DNA of 64,000 nt from positions 99,933 to 163,932 of the forward strand of contig DBQP01000010.1 of assembly GCA_002305265.1 (NCBI GenBank), written 5' to 3'. Source of the DNA: Prevotellaceae bacterium UBA1391 (GTDB taxonomy: Bacteria > Bacteroidota > Bacteroidia > Bacteroidales > Bacteroidaceae). Under the pieces are notes generated by a model, which was not told the origin of the DNA, made no database searches, and saw only the letters and a list, made by a program, of their open reading frames with translations. Shown here in pieces: positions 33,580 to 42,483 of the stretch (the stretch's first letter is position 1; the number at the start of each line of letters is the position of its first letter). The position numbers were made by a program, and so were the translations under genes.

Positions 33580-35354
33580 TTCTCTCGACCCTGCTGGCCG
33601 CCTGCACCGGCCTGACCGCGGCGGCACAGACCGCGGCGACCGCACGCACATTCGATCCGCCCGTCATGGGCTGGAGCTCCTGGAACACCTTCTACGCCAA
33701 CATCAACGAGACCATCGTCAAGGGACAGGCCGACGCCATCGTCAGCAAGGGCCTGCTGGCATGCGGCTACAACTACATCAACATCGACGACGGCTTCCAG
33801 TGGGACCGCGACGAGAGCGGACGCCTGCAGGTGAATCCGACGCGATTCCCCAACGGACTCAAGCCCGTGGTGGACTACATCCACGCCAAGGGACTCAAGG
33901 CCGGCATCTACTCCGACGCCGGACACAGCACCTGCGCCAGCTACTACAACGGCGAGACGCATGAACTGCAGGCGGGCATGCTCGACCACGACGACGAGGA
34001 CAGTCGGATGTATTTCAACGAGCTGGAGTTCGACTTCATCAAGGTGGACTTCTGCGGCGGCACCGCGCATCAGAACCAAGAGCGGCTCGACCTCAATGCC
34101 GAGGAGCGCTACAAGGCCATCGCCGCCGCCATCCGTCGCACGGGGCGGAAGGTGAACTTCAACGTCTGCCGCTGGGACTTTCCGGGCACGTGGGTGCGCG
34201 ACATCGCCGACTCGTGGCGCACGACGCAGGACATCAACGCCTCGTGGGGCTCGATCAAGAACATCATCGGGCAGAATCTCTACCTTTCCGCCTACTGCGG
34301 CGGCGGCCACTACAACGACATGGACATGCTGGAGGTGGGCCGGGGGCTCAGCGCCATCGAGGAACGCACCCATCTCGGCATGTGGTCCATCATGAGCTCG
34401 CCCTTGCTCATCGGCTGCGACCTGCGCAACATTCCCTCCGCCACGCTCAACCTGCTCCGCAACACCGAGCTCATCGCGCTCAACCAGGACCCGCTCGGGC
34501 TGCAGGCCTACGTGGTGAGGAGCGAGGGCGGCTGCTACGTGCTCGTCAAGGACATCGAGACGCTGCACGGGACGAAACGCGCCGTCGCCTTCTACAATCC
34601 GACGGACGCGGCGCAGACCATCGGCGTCACGTTTGAGGAGGTGGAACTGGCCGGCAACGTCGCCATCCGCAACATCCTCGACCGCACCGACGTCAGCAAC
34701 TCGGACCCCGACGGCTACTCCGCCAGCGTTCCGGCCCACGGCACGCTCATCATGACCTTCACCGCCGACCGCCGGCTCGACCGCACGCGCTACGAGGCCG
34801 AGACGGCCTATCTGAGCAGCTATCAGGAAATCATGAACAACCAGACGGCGCAAACCGGCATCTATGATGCGGCCTCCTACTGCTCCGGCGGGATGAAGGC
34901 GGGCTGGCTCGGCATGCGAGCGGCCAACGACCTTCAGTGGCAGGACGTCTACGTGAGCGAAGCCGGCGACTACCGGCTCGACATCACCTACATCTCCGGC
35001 GAGAACCGCAACCTCAGCATCGACGTGAACGGCGCGAAAGCCACTACCCTCAGCTGCAACTCCGGTGGCTGGAGCACGACGAAGACGGCCAGCATCCGCG
35101 TACACCTGAACGCCGGTTCCAACGTCGTGCGCCTCTACAACGCCTCTGCCTGGATGCCCGACATCGACTGCATGACCGTCAAGCTGCTCCAGGCCGACGC
35201 CATCCACGGCGTCGTGGCCGACGCGTCCGCTGCCGCTGCCGACAGCCCCGTCTACAGCCTGCAGGGCCAGCACATGGGCACGGCCGCCGACCTGCCCGCG
35301 TTGCCCAACGGCATCTACGTGAGCAGCACACAGAAGATTCTCAAGCACGAATGA
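33567..35354 (+). CDS. GH27 alpha-galactosidase with C-terminal carbohydrate-binding domain
   Basis: A 595-residue secreted enzyme. Signal peptide about 1-20 (TAAAQ). The GH27 barrel (about 28-300) opens with the family signature PPVMGWSSWNTF; the nucleophile Asp 161 is in FIKVDFCGG and the acid/base Asp lies in SWRTTQDI. A small beta domain (to about 390) and a CBM35/6-like domain (about 405-545; RYEAETAYLS, GWSTTKTASIRVHLNAGSNVVRLYN) follow. The end (YSLQGQHMG to GIYVSSTQKILKHE) resembles a T9SS-type tail. It should release alpha-linked galactose, or beta-L-arabinopyranose in some relatives. Start 33567 is preferred; the in-frame 33480 would add 29 residues that look like a second, decayed signal peptide. 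Confidence 0.86.
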   Translation: MKFTLLSTLLAACTGLTAAAQTAATARTFDPPVMGWSSWNTFYANINETIVKGQADAIVSKGLLACGYNYINIDDGFQWDRDESGRLQVNPTRFPNGLKPVVDYIHAKGLKAGIYSDAGHSTCASYYNGETHELQAGMLDHDDEDSRMYFNELEFDFIKVDFCGGTAHQNQERLDLNAEERYKAIAAAIRRTGRKVNFNVCRWDFPGTWVRDIADSWRTTQDINASWGSIKNIIGQNLYLSAYCGGGHYNDMDMLEVGRGLSAIEERTHLGMWSIMSSPLLIGCDLRNIPSATLNLLRNTELIALNQDPLGLQAYVVRSEGGCYVLVKDIETLHGTKRAVAFYNPTDAAQTIGVTFEEVELAGNVAIRNILDRTDVSNSDPDGYSASVPAHGTLIMTFTADRRLDRTRYEAETAYLSSYQEIMNNQTAQTGIYDAASYCSGGMKAGWLGMRAANDLQWQDVYVSEAGDYRLDITYISGENRNLSIDVNGAKATTLSCNSGGWSTTKTASIRVHLNAGSNVVRLYNASAWMPDIDCMTVKLLQADAIHGVVADASAAAADSPVYSLQGQHMGTAADLPALPNGIYVSSTQKILKHE

Positions 35355-35395
35355 ACCGCAGGCGGACACCTCCGCCCCGCACAATCCTCCTCCAC

Positions 35396-35878
35396 ATGAA
35401 CATCGAAATCGAGAGGAAATTCCTCGTCACAGGTGAATTCAAGCACCTTGCCTACGCCCACAGCCACATCCAGCAGGGCTACTTCGACACGGCTCCGGGC
35501 CGCACCGTCCGCGTGCGCATCCGCGACGACAAGGCCTACCTCACCATCAAGGGCCCAGCCATGCCCGACGGCCTCGCCCGCTACGAGTTCGAGACCGAAG
35601 TGAGCATGGAGGACGGCCGCCAGCTGCTCGCCCTCTGCCGCCCCGGCCGCATCGACAAGGAGCGCTGGCTCGTGCGCAACGGCCAGCACGTGGTCGAGGT
35701 CGACGAGTTCTATGGCGACAACGCCGGCCTCGTGCTGGCCGAAATCGAGCTCGCCTCGCCCGACGAGCCCTATGCCCGCCCCACCTTCCTCGGGGCGGAG
35801 GTGACCGGCGACCACCGCTACTACAACAAGCACCTGATGCACTATCCCTACAAGCTCTGGGGCACGACGGAGCACTGA
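35396..35878 (+). CDS. CYTH-domain protein (probable triphosphatase)
   Basis: A 160-residue single-domain CYTH protein. The defining ExExK motif is at the very start (MNIEIERKFLV), followed by the alternating charged strands of the triphosphate tunnel (RTVRVRIRDDKAYLTIKGP, YEFETEV, KERWLVRNGQHVVEVDEFYG, LVLAEIEL). Relatives hydrolyse inorganic triphosphate or, less often, make cAMP. The start is fixed by the motif, although the frame is open far upstream. It lies 41 bases after the GH27 gene but is unlikely to share its function. Confidence 0.85.
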   Translation: MNIEIERKFLVTGEFKHLAYAHSHIQQGYFDTAPGRTVRVRIRDDKAYLTIKGPAMPDGLARYEFETEVSMEDGRQLLALCRPGRIDKERWLVRNGQHVVEVDEFYGDNAGLVLAEIELASPDEPYARPTFLGAEVTGDHRYYNKHLMHYPYKLWGTTEH

Positions 35879-35966
35879 CGCCGCCGCACGCCCGCCAGCC
35901 TCCCCCGCCCTGACGGCACCGACCGTGCGCCTGCATGGCCGCCCCGCCCCGCGCAGCTTCCGACAC

Positions 35967-36032
35967 GAAGGCCTTCTCGCAGCGACGCGAAGGCCTTCGC
36001 AACCCCTCACGAAGGCCTTCGCAACCGCACGT
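35967..36032. repeat. 22-bp array of the palindrome GAAGGCCTTC, three units
   Basis: GAAGGCCTTC starts at 35967, 35989 and 36011. It lies between two genes read in the same direction (CYTH and GH2). Confidence 0.9.
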
Positions 36033-36110
36033 CGACTGCCGGCCAACCCCACCTCGCGCCAGCGCCCGCGCCTTTCCGGCGCCACGACCACCACATCATC
36101 CTACGACACC

Positions 36111-38612
36111 ATGACACACTGCCAACACCCCCTCCGCTCCTGCCTTGCGGCCCTCCTCCTCTGCCTCTGCGCCGCCACGGCGCTCCAGGCACAGACCCTG
36201 TCGCGCATCCGCCAGACCCTCCGCTTCGGATGGCGCTTCCACCGGGGCGACCTGCCCGACGCCGCCCGTCCGACGCTGAACGACGAGGACTGGGAGCGCA
36301 TCGACCTGCCCCACGACTTCCTCATCTCCCAGCCCTGGACCGCACCCACGCAAGGCGAGGGTGCCGACAACAGCGACCCGGGCAACAACGTGCGCTCGCG
36401 GCTGAGCCCGCGCGGATTCAAGGAGATGGGCATCGGATGGTATCGCCTCCACCTCACGCCCGACAGCGCATGGCGCGGCCGCCGCATCCTCATCGACGTG
36501 GAGGGCATCATGCTCGTGGGCGACGTCTACCTCAACGGAGAGCGCATCGGCGGCACCGACTACGGCTACCTCGGCTTTCAGTGCGACGTGAGCCAGCTCC
36601 TGCGCTTCGGCGCCGACAACGTGCTGGCGGTGCGCGCCGACACCCGCGCGCCGGAGAACTCGCGCTGGTATACCGGCGGCGGACTCTACCGCGACGTGCA
36701 CCTCGTCGTCACCGACCCCGTCATGCACTTCGAGCGGCACGGACTGAAAATCGAGACCACGCGCGTCGATGCCGACGGCACCGCCCACATCGCCCTGCAA
36801 AGCGAAATCACCTGCCGCCGCGACTCGAAATACAAACGGCTCGACCTGCGCCTCAACGTGCTCGACCGCGACGGACGCAGCGTGCTCAGCGCGCGCCTGC
36901 AGCCCCCCTTCCGCGCCGGACAGAAGACCTATGAATACGTGCTCGACACGCTGGCCCTGCCCGCCGCCCGCCTCTGGGACGTCGACAGCCCCTACCTCTA
37001 TACGCTCCGGCTGCAGCTCGTGCGCGAGGACGGGAGCGTGGCCGACGAGGTGGAGCAACGCTTCGGCGTACGTACCCTTGAGTTCTCGCCCGAGTTCGGC
37101 ATGAAACTCAACGGCCGCAAGGTGCTGCTGAAGGGCATCGCCAACCACCACACGCTGGGACAGCTCGGCGCCGCCGTCTATCCACGGGCCCTGGAGCAGC
37201 GCATCCGCCTGCTGAAGGCGTTCGGATTCAACCACCTGCGCACCTCGCACAACCCCTACAGCGAGAGTTTGCTCGACTTGTGCGACGAATACGGCATCCT
37301 CGTTGTCGACGAACTCTACGACAAATGGCTCGACCGCTACACCGGCGGACGCCGGCCCTGGACGGAGCAATGGCAGCACGACATCCCCGAATTCGTCAAG
37401 CGCGACCGCAACCACCCCTCCGTCGTCGTCTGGAGCCTGGGCAACGAGCTCCAGACCTATTGGGACATTCCCTACGCCGACTGGGGCGTCACGGCCTACC
37501 GCATGCAGAAGGTGCTGCTCCAGCGCTACGACCGCAGCCGTCCCGTGACCGTGGCCATGCACCCGCGCGGCCGCGACCCCGAGGCGGGCGACTCGCTCCC
37601 CGCACCGCTGGCGCGGGAGACCGACATCGCCGCCTACAACTACCGCTACATGTACTTCCCTGGCGACGGACGCCGCTACCCCTGGATGATCTTCTATCAG
37701 AGCGAGGCCAACACCACGATGCTCGGCCCCAACTACTTCGAGATGGACCTCGACCGCGTGCTCGGCACCGCCTACTGGGGCATGATCGACTATCTCGGCG
37801 AGAGCCAGGGGTGGCCTGAGAAGGGCTGGGCACAGGGCGTGTTCGACATCACGCTGCAACCCAAGCCCGCGGCCTATCTCGTCAAGAGCATGTTCAGCAG
37901 CGAGGAGCCCGTCGTACACATCGGCGTGCAGGAAACCTCGCGCACCATGGAGTGGAACGGCATCCGCACCGGCATCAACCGCACCACCGACCACTGGAAC
38001 CGCACCGAGGGCGAACGGCTCACGGCCTACACCTACACCAACGCCGAGGAAGTGGAGCTGCTGCTCAACGGACGCTCCCTCGGCACGCGCCGCAACCGCA
38101 CAGACGACCCCAAGGAGCGCAACCAGATCCGCTGGAACGACCTCCCGTATGAGTCCGGCACGCTCGAGGCCATCGCGCGCAACGGCGGCAAAGTCGTGGC
38201 CCGCCACCGCATCCAGACCGCAGGGCCTGCCGTGCGGCTGCGCCTGACAGCCGAGCAGCCCGGCACCGACGGACCCATCCAGTTCGCAGCCGACGGCCTC
38301 GACCTGCTCCATGTGCGCATCGAAGCCATCGACAAGAAAGGCATCCGCGTGCCCAGCGCCCGCCACGACATCCAGCTCAGCACGACGGGCGACGTGCGCA
38401 TCGCCGGCGTCGGCAATGGCGACATGGCGTCGGACGACATCCACACGGCCTCCCACATCCATCTCCACGAAGGCGCGGCGCTCGTCGTCCTGCGCGCCGG
38501 ACGCACGCCCGGCAAATTCACGCTGAAAGCCGAGACCGACGGACTCAACTCCGCCGTCCTGCAGTCTGCCACCCGACAGTCGGCAAATAATCTGCCCGCA
38601 AGCACAAAATAA
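36111..38612 (+). CDS. Glycoside hydrolase family 2 (beta-galactosidase-like)
   Basis: An 833-residue secreted enzyme. Signal peptide about 1-28 (ATALQAQ). Domain order: N-terminal sugar-binding sandwich (about 35-220; RFGWRFHRGDLPDA, WERIDLPHDF, WYTGGGLYRDVHL), immunoglobulin-like domain (225-325), catalytic barrel (330-640) and C-terminal sandwiches to 833. The catalytic acid Glu 446 is in WSLGNE and the nucleophile Glu 532 in IFYQSE; the barrel also has HLRTSHNPYSESLLDLCDEYGILVVDE. Beta-galactosidase is the commonest activity in this layout, but other exo-activities occur. Start chosen at 36111 for its signal peptide. Confidence 0.86.
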   Translation: MTHCQHPLRSCLAALLLCLCAATALQAQTLSRIRQTLRFGWRFHRGDLPDAARPTLNDEDWERIDLPHDFLISQPWTAPTQGEGADNSDPGNNVRSRLSPRGFKEMGIGWYRLHLTPDSAWRGRRILIDVEGIMLVGDVYLNGERIGGTDYGYLGFQCDVSQLLRFGADNVLAVRADTRAPENSRWYTGGGLYRDVHLVVTDPVMHFERHGLKIETTRVDADGTAHIALQSEITCRRDSKYKRLDLRLNVLDRDGRSVLSARLQPPFRAGQKTYEYVLDTLALPAARLWDVDSPYLYTLRLQLVREDGSVADEVEQRFGVRTLEFSPEFGMKLNGRKVLLKGIANHHTLGQLGAAVYPRALEQRIRLLKAFGFNHLRTSHNPYSESLLDLCDEYGILVVDELYDKWLDRYTGGRRPWTEQWQHDIPEFVKRDRNHPSVVVWSLGNELQTYWDIPYADWGVTAYRMQKVLLQRYDRSRPVTVAMHPRGRDPEAGDSLPAPLARETDIAAYNYRYMYFPGDGRRYPWMIFYQSEANTTMLGPNYFEMDLDRVLGTAYWGMIDYLGESQGWPEKGWAQGVFDITLQPKPAAYLVKSMFSSEEPVVHIGVQETSRTMEWNGIRTGINRTTDHWNRTEGERLTAYTYTNAEEVELLLNGRSLGTRRNRTDDPKERNQIRWNDLPYESGTLEAIARNGGKVVARHRIQTAGPAVRLRLTAEQPGTDGPIQFAADGLDLLHVRIEAIDKKGIRVPSARHDIQLSTTGDVRIAGVGNGDMASDDIHTASHIHLHEGAALVVLRAGRTPGKFTLKAETDGLNSAVLQSATRQSANNLPASTK

Positions 38613-38648
38613 TTGCACACAGGGGGCCTGATTGTAAGCAAAATTCCT

Positions 38649-38656
38649 TAACTTTG
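38649..38656 (+). promoter_or_regulatory. -7 promoter element before purH
   Basis: TAACTTTG fits TAnnTTTG, 116 bases before the ATG at 38773. It is the first promoter of the purH-mre block. Confidence 0.72.
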
Positions 38657-38772
38657 CATCCGATTCGTAAACTCCTTTCAAGATAAAAACCCTCGTTTGC
38701 CGGCCGGCGCAGGCCAAACACGCGGACAGACAGCCCGAAAGCCCCCGGCAGACAGCCCCAATCCCCATCCCA

Positions 38773-39357
38773 ATGAAGCAAATCAAGACAGCACTCGTGT
38801 CGGTGTATCACAAAGACGGGCTCGACGAACTCCTCGCAGCGCTCCACAACAACGGCGTGAAATTCCTCTCCACCGGAGGCACGCAGGCGTTCATCGAAAG
38901 TCTCGGCTATCCCTGCCAGAAAGTAGAAGACGTCACCACCTATCCCTCCATTCTGGGCGGCCGCGTCAAGACGCTCCACCCGAAAGTATTCGGAGGCATC
39001 CTCGGACGTCGCGCACTCGAATCCGACCAGCAGGAGATGGCCCGCTACGAGATTCCGGAAATCGACCTCGTCATCGTCGACCTCTACCCCTTTGAGGAGA
39101 CCGTGGCCAGCACCAACGACGAAGCTGCCATCATCGAGAAAATAGACATCGGCGGCATCTCGCTCATCCGCGCCGGCGCCAAGAACTTCAACGACGTCGT
39201 CATCGTTCCCAGCAAGGCCGAATACACACCGCTGCTGAAGATCGTGGAGGAACAGGGCGCACAGACCACCCTGGAGCAGCGCAAGTGGTTTGCCGGACAG
39301 GCGTTCGGCGTCAGCTCCCACTACGACACGGCCATCCACGCCTACTTCACACGCTGA
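38773..39357 (+). CDS. purH: IMP cyclohydrolase (PurH N-terminal domain only)
   Basis: A 194-residue protein that matches only the MGS-like IMP cyclohydrolase half of bifunctional PurH, which closes the purine ring from FAICAR to IMP. Marks: ALVSVYHKDGLDELLAAL, FLSTGGT, LGGRVKTLHPKVFGGIL, IVDLYPFEETV and EKIDIGGISLIRAGAKN. The AICAR formyltransferase half is absent and no frame continues it. Some Bacteroidota carry the two halves as separate genes, so this is probably natural rather than a truncation. It precedes mreB by 160 bases. Confidence 0.85.
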   Translation: MKQIKTALVSVYHKDGLDELLAALHNNGVKFLSTGGTQAFIESLGYPCQKVEDVTTYPSILGGRVKTLHPKVFGGILGRRALESDQQEMARYEIPEIDLVIVDLYPFEETVASTNDEAAIIEKIDIGGISLIRAGAKNFNDVVIVPSKAEYTPLLKIVEEQGAQTTLEQRKWFAGQAFGVSSHYDTAIHAYFTR

Positions 39358-39517
39358 GCACCGACGGTGCAGACACTGATTCCTGCAGGCGGCTCCACAC
39401 CCTCCTACAGACACCTGCACCACTGTCACGCGACGCACCAACCGCCCCACGCCGACGCCGCGCGGGCAACAGAAACGCAAGACGACACAACACAACAATA
39501 GCAACTCCATCCAATTT

Positions 39518-40537
39518 ATGGGATTTTTCAGTCTGACACAAAAGGTAGCCATGGACCTCGGCACCGCCAACACCATCATCACGGTGGACGACAAAATCGT
39601 CGTCAACGAGCCCTCAGTCGTGGCATTGGATCGCAATACCAAGAAAATGATTGCGGTGGGCAGCAAGGCCAAGATGATGCATGAGAAGACCAACGACAAC
39701 ATCATCACCAGCCGTCCGCTGAACAACGGAGTCATCGCCGACTTCGACGCCTGCGAGAAAATGATCCGTGGTCTCATCGCCATGGTGAAGACAGGCCACC
39801 ACTTGTTCTCCCAATCGCTGCAAATGGTGATAGGCGTTCCGTCCGGTTCCACCGAAGTGGAGCTGCGCGCCGTGCGCGACAGCGCTGAGCACGCGGGAGG
39901 CCGCGACGTCTACCTCATCTACGAGCCGATGGCTGCCGCCATCGGCGTCGGACTCGACGTGGAGGCTCCGGAAGGAAACATGGTGGTCGACATCGGCGGT
40001 GGATCCACCGAAATCGCCGTCATCTCGCTGGGCGGAATCGTCTCCAACAACAGCATCCGCGTAGCCGGCGACGACTTCACCAACGAAATCCAGAACTACA
40101 TGAGCCGCCAGCACAACGTGAAAGTGAGCGAGCGCATGGCCGAACGCATCAAGATCAATGTAGGCTCGGCGCTGACAGAACTCGACAACGAACCGGAGCC
40201 TTACCTGGTGAACGGACCCAACCGAATTTCATCGCTGCCGATGGAAATCGCCGTCAACTACAAGGAAATCGCGCACTGCATCGACAGCACCATCGCCAAG
40301 ATAGAAGACGCAGTCATGAGCGCGCTCGGCAACACACCGCCCGAACTCTATGCCGACATCGTGAAGAACGGCATCTGGCTCACCGGTGGCGGCGCCCTCC
40401 TGCGCGGCCTCGACAAGCGTCTGACCGAGAAAATCCAGATACCGTTCCACGTAGCCGAAGATCCGCTGCTGAGCGTCGCCAAAGGTACAGGCATCGCGCT
40501 GAAGAACGTGCACAACTTCTCGTTCCTCATGAGATAG
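39518..40537 (+). CDS. mreB: Rod shape-determining protein MreB
   Basis: A 339-residue actin-like protein that organises the elongation machinery of the cell wall. The phosphate loops are clear: MDLGTANTIITVDD near the start, VVDIGGGSTEIAVISLGG near 150 and LTGGGALLRGLDKRL near 290; the N-terminal FFSLTQKVAMDLGTAN is typical. Length is normal. It opens the mreB, mreC, mreD, mrdA, rodA order. Confidence 0.96.
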   Translation: MGFFSLTQKVAMDLGTANTIITVDDKIVVNEPSVVALDRNTKKMIAVGSKAKMMHEKTNDNIITSRPLNNGVIADFDACEKMIRGLIAMVKTGHHLFSQSLQMVIGVPSGSTEVELRAVRDSAEHAGGRDVYLIYEPMAAAIGVGLDVEAPEGNMVVDIGGGSTEIAVISLGGIVSNNSIRVAGDDFTNEIQNYMSRQHNVKVSERMAERIKINVGSALTELDNEPEPYLVNGPNRISSLPMEIAVNYKEIAHCIDSTIAKIEDAVMSALGNTPPELYADIVKNGIWLTGGGALLRGLDKRLTEKIQIPFHVAEDPLLSVAKGTGIALKNVHNFSFLMR

Positions 40538-40548
40538 GCAAAGGCATG

Positions 40549-40702
40549 CCGCATCGGTGCACAGATTCGGGCACGCAGATGCACATACCCAACCAAGAAG
40601 GTGCAAGCAATTAAGTGCGGAAATGCAAGTGTTGACGTGCGGAAATGCAAGTGTTGACGTGCGTAGACGCAAGTATTGACGTGAGGAAATGCACCTAAAG
40701 AA
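40549..40702. repeat. 22-bp array (GTGCGGAAATGCAAGTGTTG motif), four clear units
   Basis: Units start at 40615, 40637, 40659 and 40681, exactly 22 bases apart; the first two are identical. TGCAAG or TGCAC stays in register in older units at 40593, 40571 and 40549. The array begins 12 bases after the mreB stop. Confidence 0.9.
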
Positions 40703-40843
40703 ATAAGAACGCGCCATCATCTAATGATTCAGAAGGCTGAATCAAAAAAAGAGATAGGCAACACAAATCGCCGGACAGGCGCCATCAGCCCTTCCATAGG
40801 CTGGTGGCGTCGTACCGGATAAGTCAACTCCCCATCGTGTCTC

Positions 40844-41767
40844 ATGCGAAATCTGATTGACTTTCTGCAATCCCACTTATATTGGCTGGTGTTCCTCGCA
40901 CTCGAGGTCGTCAGCCTTATTTCGCTTTTTAAGTACAACGACTATCAGGGAAGTGTGTACTTCACGACTGCGAACCGCACCGTGGGCACCATCTATCAGT
41001 GGGCCAGCAACATCGAGACCTATATCCACCTGGGACACGAGAACGCCATCCTTGAAGAGACGAACGAGAAACTGCGCCGTGAGAACCTCGCGCTGAAGTC
41101 CCACATCGACGCGCTGACACATCCCAAGGACACGATTCCATACTACCTGCCTGCGGACTCCACGCTTCCGGCACGCACCGACAGCACGGCGGTACGCCAC
41201 GAGATTCCTCCGTTCAAGTCGTACAGCCTCGTCGGGGCACGCGTCGTCAGCGCCACCACGCACCGAGCCAACAACCTCATCACCATTGACAAGGGAGAAG
41301 CCGACGGCATCCGCAGGGAGATGGGTGTGGTGTGCTCGAGCGGCGTCGTCGGCGTCATTTTCCAAACCTCAGAGCATTTCTCCATCGTCATTCCCCTCAT
41401 CAACTCCAGCTCGCACATCAGTTGCCGACTCCGCCGCACCGAGTTCTTCGGAACGATCCAGTGGAAACAAGGCAATCCATCGCTCTGCACGGTGAGCGGA
41501 CTCCCCACCCACACCCAAGCCAAGAAGGGCGACATCATTGAGACCAACGGCTTCTCCGACATCTTCCCCGCCGGCATTCCCATTGGAAAGGTGGAGCGCA
41601 CCGACATCGACGTCAACGATGTGAATGCCGGGCTCAGCATCCGTCTCTTCACCGACTTCGCCACTTTGCGCAGCGTGTCCGTCATCACCAACTACACCAA
41701 CCTCGAGCGCAAGCAACTGGAGCAGCAGGCCGACTCCGCCATGCGCGTCATCTCCAAGAACCCATAG
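40844..41767 (+). CDS. mreC: Rod shape-determining protein MreC
   Basis: A 307-residue bitopic protein that links MreB to the periplasmic synthases. One membrane helix at about 10-28 (LYWLVFLALEVVSLISLF), a coiled coil (about 58-92) and the paired beta domains with LVGARVVSATTHRANNLITIDKGEADGI and GVVGVIFQTSEHFSIVIPLINSSSHISCRLR. Length is normal. Its stop codon lies inside the first unit of the following repeat array. Confidence 0.93.
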   Translation: MRNLIDFLQSHLYWLVFLALEVVSLISLFKYNDYQGSVYFTTANRTVGTIYQWASNIETYIHLGHENAILEETNEKLRRENLALKSHIDALTHPKDTIPYYLPADSTLPARTDSTAVRHEIPPFKSYSLVGARVVSATTHRANNLITIDKGEADGIRREMGVVCSSGVVGVIFQTSEHFSIVIPLINSSSHISCRLRRTEFFGTIQWKQGNPSLCTVSGLPTHTQAKKGDIIETNGFSDIFPAGIPIGKVERTDIDVNDVNAGLSIRLFTDFATLRSVSVITNYTNLERKQLEQQADSAMRVISKNP

Positions 41768-41892
41768 CGCACCGGCGGCCCAATCCGCCTTTGCCTACAA
41801 AAATCCCATAGCGCTCCGGCAGCCCAATCCGCATTCGCTTATAAAAATCCCATAGCGCACCGGCGGCCCTATTCACCTTCGCACTCAAGCAT
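41761..41892. repeat. 44-bp tandem array (CCCATAGCGC motif), three units
   Basis: CCCATAGCGC starts at 41761, 41805 and 41849, exactly 44 bases apart, i.e. twice 22. Units share the rest of the sequence too (CCGGCRGCCCAATCCGC, then AAAAAT). The mreC stop TAG is part of the first unit. Confidence 0.88.
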
Positions 41893-41954
41893 CAACCACA
41901 GCCTGCCCACTCCGCCTTGCCGGCACAACCATCATATCCTCACGCCCTCTCTAC

Positions 41955-42464
41955 ATGAGCACGAACGTCCTCCGCAACATCCTCAAGCTCGTAGTTCTGC
42001 TGCTCGTCCAGCTGATTCTGCTCAACCACATCCACATCCTGGGCTACATCTCGCCCATCGTCATCGCCTACATGACGATGAACTTCCGCCGTGGATGCTC
42101 ACGCATTTCCCTCCTGCTGTGGGGCTTCGCCATCGGACTTGCCTACGACGTCTTCTCCAACACGATGGGCATCGGCATGGCCAGCTGCACCTTGCTCGGC
42201 ATGATCCAGCCTGTTCTGCTCAAGCTTTTCACGCCGCGCGATGCCGCCGACGACCTCGAGCCATCCATGCGGACGCTGGGCGCGCGCCGCTACACGCTCT
42301 ACGCGCTTTTCTCGATGCTCATCTTCCATACTGTCTTCTACCTGCTCGACGCGCTCACACTCTCCAACCTCATGCTCACAGCCTGCGCTATCGGCATCGG
42401 GACCGCGTCGGCTTTTCTTCTGATCATCATCGCACAATCGTTCCGCAAGCACACCGAACGATAA
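41955..42464 (+). CDS. mreD: Rod shape-determining protein MreD
   Basis: A 169-residue polytopic inner-membrane protein with about five hydrophobic helices, small and weakly conserved as MreD proteins are. Identity rests on size, topology (LLWGFAIGLAYDVFSNTMGIGMA is a recognisable segment) and its place between mreC and the PBP2 gene. Confidence 0.85.
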   Translation: MSTNVLRNILKLVVLLLVQLILLNHIHILGYISPIVIAYMTMNFRRGCSRISLLLWGFAIGLAYDVFSNTMGIGMASCTLLGMIQPVLLKLFTPRDAADDLEPSMRTLGARRYTLYALFSMLIFHTVFYLLDALTLSNLMLTACAIGIGTASAFLLIIIAQSFRKHTER

Positions 42465-42483
42465 CCACTGCAGCCAACACAAC

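Noticed and set aside
31663..38612. A complete polysaccharide utilisation locus
   Set aside because: No SusC, SusD, hybrid two-component or SusR-like gene lies nearby, so I call only an enzyme cluster.
36096..38786. Antisense open frame of 896 codons opposite the GH2 gene
   Set aside because: Shadow of the GH2 gene; Val/Ala/Gly/Asp-rich with no recognisable domain, while the + strand shows complete GH2 motifs.
38773..39357. Truncated or frameshifted bifunctional purH
   Set aside because: No formyltransferase sequence follows in any frame and the protein ends cleanly, so a natural split gene is more likely.
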